Below, piece by piece: positions 1 through 8,517 of a stretch of 64,000 nt of DNA. The DNA lies in the NCBI GenBank assembly GCA_942492905.1, contig OW818657.1:3038001-3102000 (forward strand), given 5' to 3'. This DNA is from CAIZWU01 sp942492905 (GTDB lineage: Bacteria > Verrucomicrobiota > Verrucomicrobiia > Verrucomicrobiales > V1-33). The notes below the pieces were generated by a model. It worked only from the letters and a program-made list of their open reading frames with translations. It was not told the origin of the DNA and did not search any database. The position numbers and the translations under genes are program-made. Within the stretch, counting starts at the first letter, position 1. Each line of letters starts with the position of its first letter.

Positions 1-755
1 TCCTCACTGAGCCGCGACAGATGGGTGCCGCACAGCGCCAGGGCCGCGCAGAGCTCCACCGCAAAGTCCCGGTCCGCCACCGCGTCCATGCTGTTCCGGG
101 TCACCCCGGCAAAGCCCAGCTGTTCCGCCACAAATTCGCGGTCCAGCACGATAGTGGATCCCGCCAGCGCTCCGGAGCCCAGCGGCATCACATTGAGCCG
201 CTTCACCGCATCCAGCACCCGGCCGGCATCGCGGTCCAGCATTTCCACATACGCCAGGAGGTGGTGGGAAAACATCACCGGCTGCCCGCGTTGCAGATGC
301 GTGTAGCCCGGCATCACCACGTGCTGCCAGCGCAGCGCCACTTCGGTCAGGGCGCGTTGCAGGCCGCGGATCAGGTCCACCACCATCCCGCCCTCCGCCC
401 GGCAATACATCCGGATATCCAGGGCCACCTGATCATTCCGGCTCCGCCCCGTGTGCAGTTTCGCCCCCGGCGCCCCGATCTTCGCGGTCAGGGCCTTCTC
501 GATGTTCATGTGCACATCCTCCAGGGCCATCTGCCACTCGAATTTCCCCGCTTCGATCTCCCCCTCGATCTCCTTCAGCCCCCGGTGGATGGCCTGCATC
601 TCCGTCCGGGTGATGATCTTCGCCCGCGCCAAGGCCTCGGCCTGCGCCATCGACCCCAGGATGTCGTATTTATAGAGCCGCCAGTCGAAGGAGATGGACT
701 CCCCATACCGCTGCACCAGACCGGACGTCTCCTGCTGAAATCTGCCTTTCCACAT
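1..755 (-). CDS. argH: Argininosuccinate lyase (N-terminal part)
   Basis: Cleaves argininosuccinate to arginine and fumarate, the last step of arginine synthesis in the cytoplasm. The reading frame starts at ATG 755 (MWKGRFQQETSGLVQRYGES) and runs off the left edge, so only about 251 N-terminal residues are seen. Family marks are visible: a fumarase/aspartase-fold start, the HTGRSRNDQVALD segment, the GYTHLQRGQPVMFSHH segment and PLGSGALAG. The residues after that match the ordinary ArgH continuation. The catalytic GSSxMPxKxNP loop lies outside the window. Identity is secure; the C-terminal half cannot be judged. Confidence 0.95.
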   Translation of the reverse strand, partial: MWKGRFQQETSGLVQRYGESISFDWRLYKYDILGSMAQAEALARAKIITRTEMQAIHRGLKEIEGEIEAGKFEWQMALEDVHMNIEKALTAKIGAPGAKLHTGRSRNDQVALDIRMYCRAEGGMVVDLIRGLQRALTEVALRWQHVVMPGYTHLQRGQPVMFSHHLLAYVEMLDRDAGRVLDAVKRLNVMPLGSGALAGSTIVLDREFVAEQLGFAGVTRNSMDAVADRDFAVELCAALALCGTHLSRLSE

Positions 756-857
756 AAAAATTGATAATTTGGTTCCGCCCATCACACTCCCGCCGCGCCT
801 GCGGGGCAAGCGGGAAGCGGGCGACACGCTGGCAAGCGGATGCGGTCCCCGTCCGGC

Positions 858-1811
858 TCAGGGCTTCAGCAAATACTTCACCAAAAAGGCATTCAGCCGT
901 CCCAGAGTATGGGTCGGGTCTTTGCCAAATCCGCCGTGCCCCGCCCCTTCCATCTTCACCAGTTCCACCACCGTGCCCTGTTTCTCCAGGGCCGCCGCGA
1001 ACACCTCCGCCTGCTTCACCGGCACCAGCGGATCATCGCTCCCATGCAGCAGCAGCGCCGGCGGACTGGTCTTGCTGGCGTAATGCACCGGACTGGCCTC
1101 CACATAGACCGACTTCTGCTGGTCCGGCGTCACCCCCAGGAAATTCGTCAGGATCGACCGCACCTGGCTCGACTCCGGTTCCCGTTGCAGCGGGGATTCC
1201 ACATACCCCATCAGCAGATCCGACGGGATCCCGTGGCAGACCATCAGCCGCACCGCACTGGACTGCCCTGCATGGCCGCCCTCGCCCTCCCACTTCCCGC
1301 TTCCGGAAGTCGTGCCCAGCAGCGCCACCAGATGGGCCCCGGCCGATCCCCCCAACGCCCCGATGCGGTCCGCATCCACCCGGTATTTTCCGGCATTGGC
1401 CCGCACCCAGCGCACCGCACATTTCACATCCTCGATCTGACAGGGAAATTTGAATTGCGGGGCCAGCCGGTAATCCACCGACACACAGACGATCCCCAGC
1501 TTCGCCCAGGCCAGCATCGGCCCGTGGTAGGCCGACCGGTCACCCGCCGCCCACCCCCCGCCATGCACCAGCACCAGCGCCGGAAAAGGCCCCGCGCCCT
1601 CCTTCGGTTTTGCCAGGTCCAACAACAAATCCTGTCCCGCCGCCGTCCCGTAGGTGATCCCTTTTTCAAACACCACGCCCTCCGGCACCTTCAGGCCTGC
1701 CGTGGCGTCCTGCGCCACCGCCGGTCCCAGCCCTGACCATCCGAGCCAAAGCACCATCAGACCCGGCAACACGCCGCGCCCCGTTTTGAGAAGTCGTTCC
1801 ATCGTTTTCAT
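858..1811 (-). CDS. Secreted alpha/beta hydrolase (esterase/lipase type)
   Basis: A 317-residue hydrolase of the hormone-sensitive-lipase/BD-FAE-like group. The chosen start, ATG 1811, puts a signal peptide at residues 1-33 (hydrophobic GVLPGLMVLWLGW, then AVAQ). The oxyanion-hole motif HGGGW is at 83-87 and the nucleophile elbow GGSAG at 154-158 (Ser156). The C-terminal part has a GSDDPLVP acid segment and a GAGHGGFG histidine, completing a Ser-Asp-His triad. Such enzymes cleave acetyl or carboxyl esters, often on plant sugars; the substrate here is unknown. The frame extends upstream without a stop, but the signal peptide argues for 1811. Confidence 0.85.
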   Translation of the reverse strand: MKTMERLLKTGRGVLPGLMVLWLGWSGLGPAVAQDATAGLKVPEGVVFEKGITYGTAAGQDLLLDLAKPKEGAGPFPALVLVHGGGWAAGDRSAYHGPMLAWAKLGIVCVSVDYRLAPQFKFPCQIEDVKCAVRWVRANAGKYRVDADRIGALGGSAGAHLVALLGTTSGSGKWEGEGGHAGQSSAVRLMVCHGIPSDLLMGYVESPLQREPESSQVRSILTNFLGVTPDQQKSVYVEASPVHYASKTSPPALLLHGSDDPLVPVKQAEVFAAALEKQGTVVELVKMEGAGHGGFGKDPTHTLGRLNAFLVKYLLKP

Positions 1812-1980
1812 AGCGGGTAAGGGAAGGGCAGGGTGGTCCATTCCCCGGAGCCCCGCCGCAGCAACGAACCGGCTTTCCCCTCCGGCCTGCAAGCCATTTT
1901 CAGGAGATTCCGCCGCTCGTGCCAAAGTGTTATCGCCAGGCACTCCGGACCCTTGCAAGGCGGCCTCTTCCACGAGAGAT

Positions 1981-2640
1981 TCATTTCGGGCCCTGTTTTC
2001 TCCTCTCGGTCCGGATGCGGTGCAGCCGTTCCGTGAAGCCCCCTTCATCGGTAAAGGCCGCCGCCTGGGCCTCGATCTGACGGTCCAGCAGCGCACAAGC
2101 CACTCCCAACAGCACCAGCGCGGCATTGGCCGCTATTTCAGCCGGGGTGGACGCGGTGGACTTTATGGACTTCATGGACGGCCCTGAGCCGGGTCCATCC
2201 AGTCCATCACGTCCATCCTGTCTATTCAGTCCATCCAGCCCAGCCCGGCGCACCTCCCGCACCCAGGCCGCCACCTCCTCCACCGTTTTGCAGCGCCGGG
2301 CCACCAGTGCCTTCCGGCGCGCGTCCTCGGCGCTCCAGAGCGGTAAGCTGCGGTGCCGCAGGTAGTCTTCGTAGTCCAGCCGCAGTTCCTCCAGGCTGGC
2401 GCGGGCCACATTGGTCAGCTTCAGCTCGAACTTCTTCGAGGTGCCGCTCGCCTTGCTGCCTTCGGCGATATTCTGCACCCCGCTGCGCGCGGCCTGCACC
2501 ATCTGATCGTGGGTCCGGCTTTTGATACTGATATACCGGTCACAAAACCGCACCGTCACATCGTAGCAAAGCTGAGCCACCTGAAAGCTCAGCAGCTTCC
2601 GGTAGCCGCCATGCTTTGGAATAAGCGGTTCAGGTTCCAT
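1981..2640 (-). CDS. Four-helix-bundle protein with suffix domain
   Basis: Belongs to the four-helix-bundle family related to the proteins encoded in 23S rRNA intervening sequences, in its longer suffix-domain form. Seen: GGYRKLLSFQVAQLCYDVT near the N terminus, the QMVQAARSGVQNIAEGS helix, and the ASLEELRLDYEDYLR helix. After about residue 140 a low-complexity linker (GLDGLNRQDGRDGLDGPG) is encoded by a GTCCAT-rich DNA repeat. A final segment (TPAEIAANAALVLLGVACALLD) ends the protein. ATG 2640 is preferred; ATG 2667 in the same frame is possible. No biochemical function is established for the family. Confidence 0.8.
   Translation of the reverse strand: MEPEPLIPKHGGYRKLLSFQVAQLCYDVTVRFCDRYISIKSRTHDQMVQAARSGVQNIAEGSKASGTSKKFELKLTNVARASLEELRLDYEDYLRHRSLPLWSAEDARRKALVARRCKTVEEVAAWVREVRRAGLDGLNRQDGRDGLDGPGSGPSMKSIKSTASTPAEIAANAALVLLGVACALLDRQIEAQAAAFTDEGGFTERLHRIRTERRKQGPK
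2155..2236. repeat. GTCCAT-type degenerate short repeat
   Basis: GTCCATCC, GTCCATCA and GTCCATCC-like words, with mirror TGGAC words, recur about every 9-10 bases here, inside the coding sequence of the four-helix-bundle gene. A second, shorter patch (GTCCATAAAGTCTATCC and nearby words) lies at about 2669-2702, just upstream of the gene. Confidence 0.6.
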
Positions 2641-2817
2641 CAGCTTCGTTAGCATCATTCCCCGCATTGTCCATAAAGTCTATCCATTCCATTCCAGTCC
2701 ATCCTCAGCACCAGCGCCCGGACGCCCTGGCCCCACGCCGCCTCACCGATCAATCGCATTGACGGGGCTCTGCCGCTCCGCCAGGTTTCATTCCATCAAA
2801 CCATTGAGGACCCATTC

Positions 2818-4182
2818 ATGATGCATCCATTGAAAGCCTGGACCGTCGCCCTTTCCATTTCGCTGGTGGGGTTCGCCGCCGCTGAGGAATCCAAGTATGT
2901 TCCGCAAACGCCGTTGGCCAGGCTCGATCTGCGTGGTGGAGACACTATCGTCTTTCTGGGTGACAGCATCACGCACCAGTGCCTCTACACGCAGTATGTG
3001 GAAGACTACTTCTACACCCGGTTTCCGAAGATAAGGCTCAAGCTGCACAATGCGGGAGTGGCCGGCTCGCGGGCTTGGGACGCGCTCCTCCGGTTCGACC
3101 AGGACGTCGCCGCTTACCATCCGAAGTATGTCACCGTGCTGCTGGGGATGAATGACGGCCGCTATGCCGAATACCTGGACGATGTGTTCACCGGCTACAG
3201 CACGGAGATGAACCGGCTTCTGGACAAAATCAAAGGATGTGGCGCGACCGCCATTCTGATGACCCCAACCATGTTCGACGCCCGGGCCAAGCGAATGCAG
3301 CCGCCCGGTGGATTCATGGGGCCGAAAGCCGTGACCTTTTACAACTCGACGCTCGCCTACTACGGCGCGTGGTTGCGGGATACTGCCTGCGAGAGGGGAC
3401 TGGGTTTCGTCGACATGTGGGGACCCTTGAATGAGACCACGCTTCAGGAGCGCCGGAAGGATCCGGCCTTCACCATGATCAAAGACTCGGTCCATCCGGA
3501 TCCGGCGGGGCAGGTGGTGATGGCGGCCGCCATGATCAAGGACCTGAATCTTCCGCGCACCGTGTCGGAGATGAAGTTCACCCTGAAGGAGGGAAAGTGG
3601 TCCTCCACTTCGGAATCGGCGGACATCACTGGATTGGAGGGGACGCCGGATAGGCTCTCCTTTACCGCCTTGGAAGACGCCCTGCCATGGGTGCTGCCGG
3701 AAGAAGCGCAACCAGGAGTCAGGCTGACGGATCTTGGCAGGAAATTCAGCCGGGAGACGCTGACCGTTTCGGGGCTGCCGGCCGGAAAATTTGCGCTATT
3801 GATCGACGATGTGGAAGTGGCCCGGGCCACCAGCGAAGAACTCCAGGACGGCCTTCTGCTGCATGCAGTGACCAAGGCCCCGCAGTATCAACAGGCGGCG
3901 AAGGTCGCGGAACTGAACCAGCGACGGAATGAGGGACCGGTCAAAACCCTCCGCAATGAGTGGCTCAATTTCCAGCAGACCAAGTTCCTCCAGGCCCAGG
4001 TAGAAAAGAATCCGGCGGATGAAGCGGAGAAGCAGCGGCTGGCCGACGCGGAAAAGAAAATGCCCGGCATGGACGGGCGGGTGAAGACGGCGGAGGAGGC
4101 CGCGCGGGCGATCGAAGATGAGATCTTCAAAATCAACCAGCCCCAGCCGCATCGGTTTGCGATCCAGCCTGCGGGTGAGTGA
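2818..4182 (+). CDS. Secreted SGNH/GDSL hydrolase
   Basis: A 454-residue exported esterase-type protein. Residues 1-22 form a signal peptide (AWTVALSISLVGFAAAEE). The SGNH blocks are all present: block I GDS at 48-50 with nucleophile Ser50, the block II glycine in NAGVAGSR (about 83), block III GMND with Asn112, and block V D223-S-V-H226. Such domains deacylate carbohydrates or lipids; the substrate is not clear. The C-terminal 150 residues are charged and helical (KNPADEAEKQRLADAEKK) and look like a coiled-coil extension. The last 50 bases overlap the convergent sigma factor gene. ATG 2821 is an equally good start. Confidence 0.88.
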   Translation: MMHPLKAWTVALSISLVGFAAAEESKYVPQTPLARLDLRGGDTIVFLGDSITHQCLYTQYVEDYFYTRFPKIRLKLHNAGVAGSRAWDALLRFDQDVAAYHPKYVTVLLGMNDGRYAEYLDDVFTGYSTEMNRLLDKIKGCGATAILMTPTMFDARAKRMQPPGGFMGPKAVTFYNSTLAYYGAWLRDTACERGLGFVDMWGPLNETTLQERRKDPAFTMIKDSVHPDPAGQVVMAAAMIKDLNLPRTVSEMKFTLKEGKWSSTSESADITGLEGTPDRLSFTALEDALPWVLPEEAQPGVRLTDLGRKFSRETLTVSGLPAGKFALLIDDVEVARATSEELQDGLLLHAVTKAPQYQQAAKVAELNQRRNEGPVKTLRNEWLNFQQTKFLQAQVEKNPADEAEKQRLADAEKKMPGMDGRVKTAEEAARAIEDEIFKINQPQPHRFAIQPAGE

Positions 4183-5488
4183 GGGTCCCCAGCGGCGCCG
4201 GCAGGCAACTGGTGGCATCGCTGGTCGTCGCACACTCGTGGACCCTGCGGGCGATGAAGTCCCGCTCAGCAGGAAGGGAGGCGAGGTGCCCGGCGTGCTG
4301 GAAGTGAGCAAGGGCCGCAGCCTGATGGCCCAGCCCGGCAGCAAAGGTGCCGCGGATGACATGGAAGAGATGATTGGCCTCCAGTTTGCTGCGATCGGTG
4401 ATGGCATCAAGTGCGGCCATGCCTGCCTGCGGGCCATGCACGCGGGCCACGGCCACGGCGCGGTTCATGGCGGCGATCGGTGACGCGGTGAGAGTGATCA
4501 GATGATCGTAGAGCGCGAGAATCCGCGGCCAGTTGGTATTGGCATCATCGGACGCAGTGCTGTGACACGCAGCGATGCCGGCTTCGAGGTGATACTCGCT
4601 GATGGTGTCGCCTTGCGCGGCGTGGGCGAGGCATTGGATGCCGCGTTGAATCATGGTCTGGTCCCACGTCTGGCGGTCTTGCTCATGCAGGCGCAGGAGA
4701 TTGCCCGCATCATCGGCCCGTGCCGCGAGCCGGGCGGCATTGAAGAGCATGAGTGCCAGTAAAGCATACGTGCGCGGCGCTTGTGTCGAGGGGTGCCCGG
4801 CGAGGAGGGTGACGAGGCGGATCGCTTCGTGGCAGAGGGTTTCGCGCACCAGACTCCCACCGCTACTGGCCTTGTAGCCTTCGTTGAAGAGCAGATAGAG
4901 CGCGGCGAGCACACCGTCGAGCCGCTGCGGCAGTTCGCTGGCATCCGGCACCGCAAAAGGCAGCCGCAGATCGCGGATGAGTTGCCGGGCACGCACCAGT
5001 CGTTTCGCGATGGCAGCTTCGCTGGTGAGAACGGCCACCCCGATCTCCGCAGGACTCAATCCAGCCACGGTGCGCAAGGCGAGCGCGAGTTGCGCCTCGA
5101 TGGAGAGCTGCGGATGAAAGCAGACGAAGAGCAGGCGCAGCGTGTCATCGGTCAGGAGCTGATCATCGGGAGGCTCGTCCCGGGCGAGCCAGCGTTCCTG
5201 CTCTGCGGTGATCTGCGCTTCTTTGCGCTGCCAGGTCTGCTCGCGGCGCAAAGCATCCAGCGCGAGATTCTTCGCCGCCTGCGTGAGCCACGCAGCGGGA
5301 TTGTCCGGGATGCCGCGATAAGGCCAGGTCTGCAACGCCCGCACCAGCGCTTCCTGCACCACGTCCTCGGCGAGCTGCAGCCGGTGCGTGCCGAGATGCG
5401 CGGCGAGCGAGGCCACGAGCCGCGCTCCCTCGCGGCGGAAAAGATCATCCGCCACCACACTGGGACTGCGCTTGCCAGAAGTCATCAT
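4133..5488 (-). CDS. ECF sigma factor, ECF42 type with C-terminal extension
   Basis: A 451-residue RNA polymerase sigma factor. Sigma region 2 is seen as LAEDVVQEALVRALQTWPY and AAWLTQAAKNLALDALRRE. Region 4 is the VAGLSPAEIGVAVLTSEAAI stretch. A long helical, TPR-like C-terminal extension follows (LYLLFNEGYKASSGG; TASPIAAMNRAVAVARVHGP), which is the hallmark of the DUF6596/ECF42 group. ECF42 factors are usually encoded beside DGPF/YCII proteins, and two of those lie upstream in this operon. Start ATG 5488 overlaps the TfoX-like stop as ATGA, suggesting coupled translation. The extreme C terminus is read through the end of the convergent hydrolase gene. Confidence 0.9.
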   Translation of the reverse strand: MMTSGKRSPSVVADDLFRREGARLVASLAAHLGTHRLQLAEDVVQEALVRALQTWPYRGIPDNPAAWLTQAAKNLALDALRREQTWQRKEAQITAEQERWLARDEPPDDQLLTDDTLRLLFVCFHPQLSIEAQLALALRTVAGLSPAEIGVAVLTSEAAIAKRLVRARQLIRDLRLPFAVPDASELPQRLDGVLAALYLLFNEGYKASSGGSLVRETLCHEAIRLVTLLAGHPSTQAPRTYALLALMLFNAARLAARADDAGNLLRLHEQDRQTWDQTMIQRGIQCLAHAAQGDTISEYHLEAGIAACHSTASDDANTNWPRILALYDHLITLTASPIAAMNRAVAVARVHGPQAGMAALDAITDRSKLEANHLFHVIRGTFAAGLGHQAAALAHFQHAGHLASLPAERDFIARRVHECATTSDATSCLPAPLGTLTHPQAGSQTDAAGAG

Positions 5489-5841
5489 GAGGCTCGCCGG
5501 GAGCGTTTCCTGGAGAGGGTGGCCCTGGGGTTGAATTCCAGCGCGAGGTCCACCCAATGCCGGAGCTGCGCTTCGGAGTCGAGGTGGGCTGCCTGGACAA
5601 AAACGAAGCCTTTCATGGAGCGCCCCGTGAACTCCATGGGAGAGCAGCCCGGCTGTTGGAGCGCCGCTTCATGGACCGCAGGGTCGAGCCTGACCATCAG
5701 CTCAGCCTTCATCACGCCGAGACACATCTTGTCATTCACCATGAAACAGAGCCCGCCGAACATGGCCTTGGGGTGGAATGCCACGCGCCTCACGGTGAGC
5801 AGGTCCGTCACTCGATCGGCGATGGAGGTGTCGTAGGCCAT
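5485..5841 (-). CDS. TfoX N-terminal-domain protein
   Basis: A 118-residue cytoplasmic protein of the stand-alone TfoX-N family. Visible marks are MAYDTSIADRVTDLL, the AMFGGLCFMVNDKMCLGVM core, and SMKGFVFVQ. In gamma-proteobacteria TfoX promotes competence, but single-domain members in ECF operons have no proven role. It sits between an SRPBCC gene (18-nt gap) and the ECF sigma gene (ATGA overlap), so it is probably co-expressed with them. The frame is open further upstream, but no start codon lies between the preceding stop and ATG 5841. Confidence 0.85.
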   Translation of the reverse strand: MAYDTSIADRVTDLLTVRRVAFHPKAMFGGLCFMVNDKMCLGVMKAELMVRLDPAVHEAALQQPGCSPMEFTGRSMKGFVFVQAAHLDSEAQLRHWVDLALEFNPRATLSRKRSRRAS

Positions 5842-5858
5842 GAGGTCAAAGCGGGAGT

Positions 5859-6320
5859 TTACTCCTCCGCCGGCGGCCCGCCTTCCACCAGGTTCGCCAG
5901 ATGCAGCAGTGACTCCTGCCAGCCCAGGTAGCAGGCCTCTTCCGGGATCACCGCAGGCACGCCCGCCTGCGTCACGCTCAACTCCGTGCCGCACGACACG
6001 GCTTTGAGCTTCACCGTGACCTCCATGGTGCCGGGCAGGCCCGGATCGTCGAAGACATCGGTGTAGCGCAGCAGTTCGTCCGGCACGAGTTCGAGATACT
6101 CGCCGCCGAAGGAATGGCTGTGACCGTTGCTGAACTGCGTGAAGGCCATCTTGAAGGTGCCGCCGACTCTCGCATCGAGATGGAAGACTTTGCACAAGTA
6201 GCCATTCGGCGGCAGCCAGCGGGCGAGCGCGTCAGGATCGAGAAAGGCTTTGTAGACCAACCCGGGCTTCGCCTTCAGCACCCGGTGGAGGTGGATGGTG
6301 TGCGTGCTCATGGGATTCAT
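5859..6320 (-). CDS. SRPBCC (AHSA1-like) protein
   Basis: A 153-residue START-like fold protein. It begins with the usual pattern of a beta strand then AKPGLVYKAFLDPDALARWLPP, and continues with GGTFKMAF, SFGGEYLELVPDELLRYTDVFDD and a C-terminal helix (CYLGWQESLLHLANLVE). The family binds hydrophobic ligands or acts as Hsp90 activator-like modules; the ligand is unknown. It is one of three SRPBCC genes in this ECF operon. ATG 6311 (MSTHTIH) in the same frame is an alternative start. Confidence 0.88.
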   Translation of the reverse strand: MNPMSTHTIHLHRVLKAKPGLVYKAFLDPDALARWLPPNGYLCKVFHLDARVGGTFKMAFTQFSNGHSHSFGGEYLELVPDELLRYTDVFDDPGLPGTMEVTVKLKAVSCGTELSVTQAGVPAVIPEEACYLGWQESLLHLANLVEGGPPAEE

Positions 6321-6341
6321 TTGGGGCTAGCCAGCCAAAGG

Positions 6342-6734
6342 CTAAGCCATCGAATGCAGGCCGATGGTGTTGCCTTCGGTGTCACAGGCGATGGCGATGA
6401 AGCCGTATTCACCGATGGCGAATTTCTCTTTGTAAATCGTGCCGCCGTTTGCCGTGACACGGGCCGCTTCGACAGCGCAGTCGTCGCAGCTGAAATAGAT
6501 CAGCGTGCCGCCGCCCCCAGCCGCGCAGCCTTCCATTTTGCAGAGCGTGCCATTGCAGCCGTATTGCTCTGGGCCGCCTGGAAACATCCACATCTCCAGC
6601 CCGGCACCGTCGGCGGTGGGATTGCCCAACGGCTCAAGTTTTGTGGCGAAAACGGCTTCGTAGAAGGTTTTGGCTCTGGCCATGTCGTTGACATAGATTT
6701 CGAACCAGCCGACAGGATTGCGTGTGTTGTTCAT
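6342..6734 (-). CDS. VOC family (glyoxalase-like) protein
   Basis: A 130-residue vicinal-oxygen-chelate fold protein. The start GWFEIYVNDMARAKTFYEAVF is the typical first beta-alpha unit, and the final strand ends in ACDTEGNTIGLHS. Several Cys residues (YGCNGTLCKMEGCAAG; FSCDDCAVEA) are unusual but fit the sub-family often annotated as glyoxalase/bleomycin resistance. The usual metal ligands His/Glu are not all obvious, so catalysis is uncertain. It belongs to the same minus-strand operon as the ECF sigma gene. Confidence 0.88.
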   Translation of the reverse strand: MNNTRNPVGWFEIYVNDMARAKTFYEAVFATKLEPLGNPTADGAGLEMWMFPGGPEQYGCNGTLCKMEGCAAGGGGTLIYFSCDDCAVEAARVTANGGTIYKEKFAIGEYGFIAIACDTEGNTIGLHSMA

Positions 6735-6777
6735 AGTGGGTGAGAGGGTGGGTTGGGGTGTTGTCTTGAAGTGCAGA

Positions 6778-7206
6778 TCAAGGGTGTTTCGATTCGCAAA
6801 GGGCTTTCAGCAGCCCGAGCGAACGCGGCCACATTTCCTCGAACATGGTTTCCCATTTTTCGTCAATGTCCACTTCGACGAGCAGTTCGGTTCCGGTGCC
6901 GCAATCACGGAAGGTGTAGTTTTCATACGCAGGTTCCGGCAGCAGATCTTCGCCCCCTTTCAGAATGCAGGCAAGGTGCTGGATCGACAGGTAATCCGGT
7001 TCGCGGTTCTCCGCGATCACGGCACGCATTCCTTCCCCGCTCGGACTTAAGAATTTGATCCCGGAGCCCTTCTCCCACGAACCTTCGTAGTAAGAGCCTT
7101 CGCAAAATCCAGCCGTCCATTGGCGATAGGTATCGGGCGCCAGCATGGTGTCCCACACGACCTGGCGCGGGGCTTGGATGATGGTGGAGTAGTTTAGCTT
7201 CTTCAT
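6778..7206 (-). CDS. SRPBCC domain protein
   Basis: A 142-residue START-like protein. It opens with LNYSTIIQAPRQVVWDTML then TYRQWTAGFCEGSYYEGSW, the canonical ligand-pocket beginning, and ends with MWPRSLGLLKALCE, the long C-terminal helix. ATG 7206 gives the expected N terminus for the fold, while the longer open frame upstream runs through the neighbouring YCII gene. The ligand is unknown. It is part of the ECF-sigma operon. Confidence 0.87.
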   Translation of the reverse strand: MKKLNYSTIIQAPRQVVWDTMLAPDTYRQWTAGFCEGSYYEGSWEKGSGIKFLSPSGEGMRAVIAENREPDYLSIQHLACILKGGEDLLPEPAYENYTFRDCGTGTELLVEVDIDEKWETMFEEMWPRSLGLLKALCESKHP

Positions 7207-7226
7207 GGGGGGGGGCCGTTGGGGGG

Positions 7227-7625
7227 TTATGATGTTTGGGCCTTCACATCCGCCATCGGGCGGCAGAGATCGGCGATGGGGCGCACTTCGATCTGGGCTC
7301 CGTGGGCGAGAATGGGGCAGGCCTGGGCGAGTCTCACCGCTTCCTCGGTGGAGGCCACCGCCAGCAGGAAATAGCCCGCGATGGCTTCTTTCGACTCCGC
7401 AAAGACGCCGTCGGTGACGAGGGTTTGCCGACCGGTCACGAGTTTGCCTTCCTCCATCAGCGGCTGGGCGCCGCGCAGGAGGCCCTTGTTTTGCAGACCC
7501 TCCACCCAGCCGTAGAAATCGGTCATGATGCGCTGGAGTTCGGCAGGCGAAAGGCTGCTGTTCCAATGCGTGCCGCGGATCAGGAGCAGGTGCTCGCCGG
7601 TGGTTTGTTGCGTGTTGGGGTTCAT
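7227..7625 (-). CDS. YCII/DGPF-like protein (variant DGVF)
   Basis: A 132-residue YCII-related protein. The segment VTDGVFAESKEAIAGYFLL aligns with the DGPF signature that names the family, but Pro is replaced by Val. The rest fits: an N-terminal LLLIRGTHWNSSLSP strand, a middle GKLVTGRQ segment, and a C-terminal GAQIEVRPI strand. DGPF proteins are frequent partners of ECF42 sigma factors. Their biochemical role is not settled, though a dimeric ferredoxin-like fold is expected. Its ATG overlaps the stop of the second YCII gene by 4 nt. Confidence 0.85.
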   Translation of the reverse strand: MNPNTQQTTGEHLLLIRGTHWNSSLSPAELQRIMTDFYGWVEGLQNKGLLRGAQPLMEEGKLVTGRQTLVTDGVFAESKEAIAGYFLLAVASTEEAVRLAQACPILAHGAQIEVRPIADLCRPMADVKAQTS

Positions 7626-8011
7626 GTTGCGGGCGTTTCGTTCGTGGTTCGATAGGCGGAGCCGCGCTCCGGTTCCAACGGTCGGATTTCATAGCGGATG
7701 CCATGCCGCAGGACTGGACTCTCTGCCGCGAGGGCTGCTGCGGCGGCCAGGCTCTCGGCTACGATGATCCAGTACCCGCCGATGACTTCTTTCCCTTCCG
7801 CGAATGGTCCATCAGTGCTCACGCCCTCGCGGGTCACCAGTGCGGCATCCATGGTGAGACGCGAACCAGGCTTGAAGCGGCCCTTTTCGATCTGCGCCTC
7901 ATACCAGGCGTAAAATTTGTCGATGGCAGCCTCAATGTCTGCTTTGGACGAAGCCTTGTCCCACTGGCCGCGGGAGAGCAGGAGGAAGTCGGAAGTCTGG
8001 CCGGTGCTCAT
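7622..8011 (-). CDS. YCII/DGPF family protein
   Basis: A 129-residue protein with an intact DGPFAEGKEVIGGYWIIVA signature, preceded by a basic GSRLTMDAALVTREG strand and followed by LRHGIRYEIRPLE. This is the classic ECF42-associated DGPF protein. ATG 8011 (MSTGQTSDFLLL) is chosen because the longer frame reads into the VOC gene upstream. It overlaps the next YCII gene by 4 nt, so the two are probably translationally coupled and may form a heteromer. Confidence 0.9.
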   Translation of the reverse strand: MSTGQTSDFLLLSRGQWDKASSKADIEAAIDKFYAWYEAQIEKGRFKPGSRLTMDAALVTREGVSTDGPFAEGKEVIGGYWIIVAESLAAAAALAAESPVLRHGIRYEIRPLEPERGSAYRTTNETPAT

Positions 8012-8015
8012 GGCG

Positions 8016-8498
8016 TTACTCCTTCGATGCAGGACACTCCATGCCACCGGCAAGCATGGCGGCCCAGCGGGTCTGCATGTCCTCCGCGGATACCTTTTCG
8101 ATCTGGTGCTGGATCATCCACTGATGGCCAAAGGGATCACGAACCGAGGCGCAGCGGAAGCCATAAAACATGTCGGTCGGCGGCATCTCCACCACCGCTC
8201 CGGCGGCACTGGCGCGATCCACGGCGGCATCGGTATCAGGAACCATGAGGCAGAGCTTCACGGGGGTGCCGCCGAGGGTCTGCGGTGATTTGTTGCCCCA
8301 GGCCGGATTCTCATCCGAGAGCATAAGATGGCTGCCATTGAGCATGATCTCGGCGTGGCCGACAGCGCCCGTCGCGGGATCACTGAGCCGGTAAAGCTCG
8401 GTGGCGCCGAAGGCTGCGGTGTAAAACTGGATGGCCTTGCCCGCCCCTTTGACGGTGAGGTAGGGGCTCATGGGCGGGTAGGGTTCAGGGGTGCTCAT
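8016..8498 (-). CDS. VOC family protein, PhnB-like
   Basis: A 160-residue glyoxalase-fold protein of the PhnB/YdeK-like type. Typical pieces are MSPYLTVKGAGKAIQFYTAAF, GHAEIMLNGSHLMLSDE, VDRASAAGAVVEMPP, and the closing FYGFRCASVRDPFGHQWMI. It resembles 3-demethylubiquinone-9 methyltransferase-like VOC proteins by name only; no such activity is implied. ATG 8498 gives the usual family N terminus. It is the fifth gene in the operon order from the lipoprotein. Confidence 0.9.
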   Translation of the reverse strand: MSTPEPYPPMSPYLTVKGAGKAIQFYTAAFGATELYRLSDPATGAVGHAEIMLNGSHLMLSDENPAWGNKSPQTLGGTPVKLCLMVPDTDAAVDRASAAGAVVEMPPTDMFYGFRCASVRDPFGHQWMIQHQIEKVSAEDMQTRWAAMLAGGMECPASKE

Positions 8499-8517
8499 AG
8501 GATTGGTGATGGCCGGG

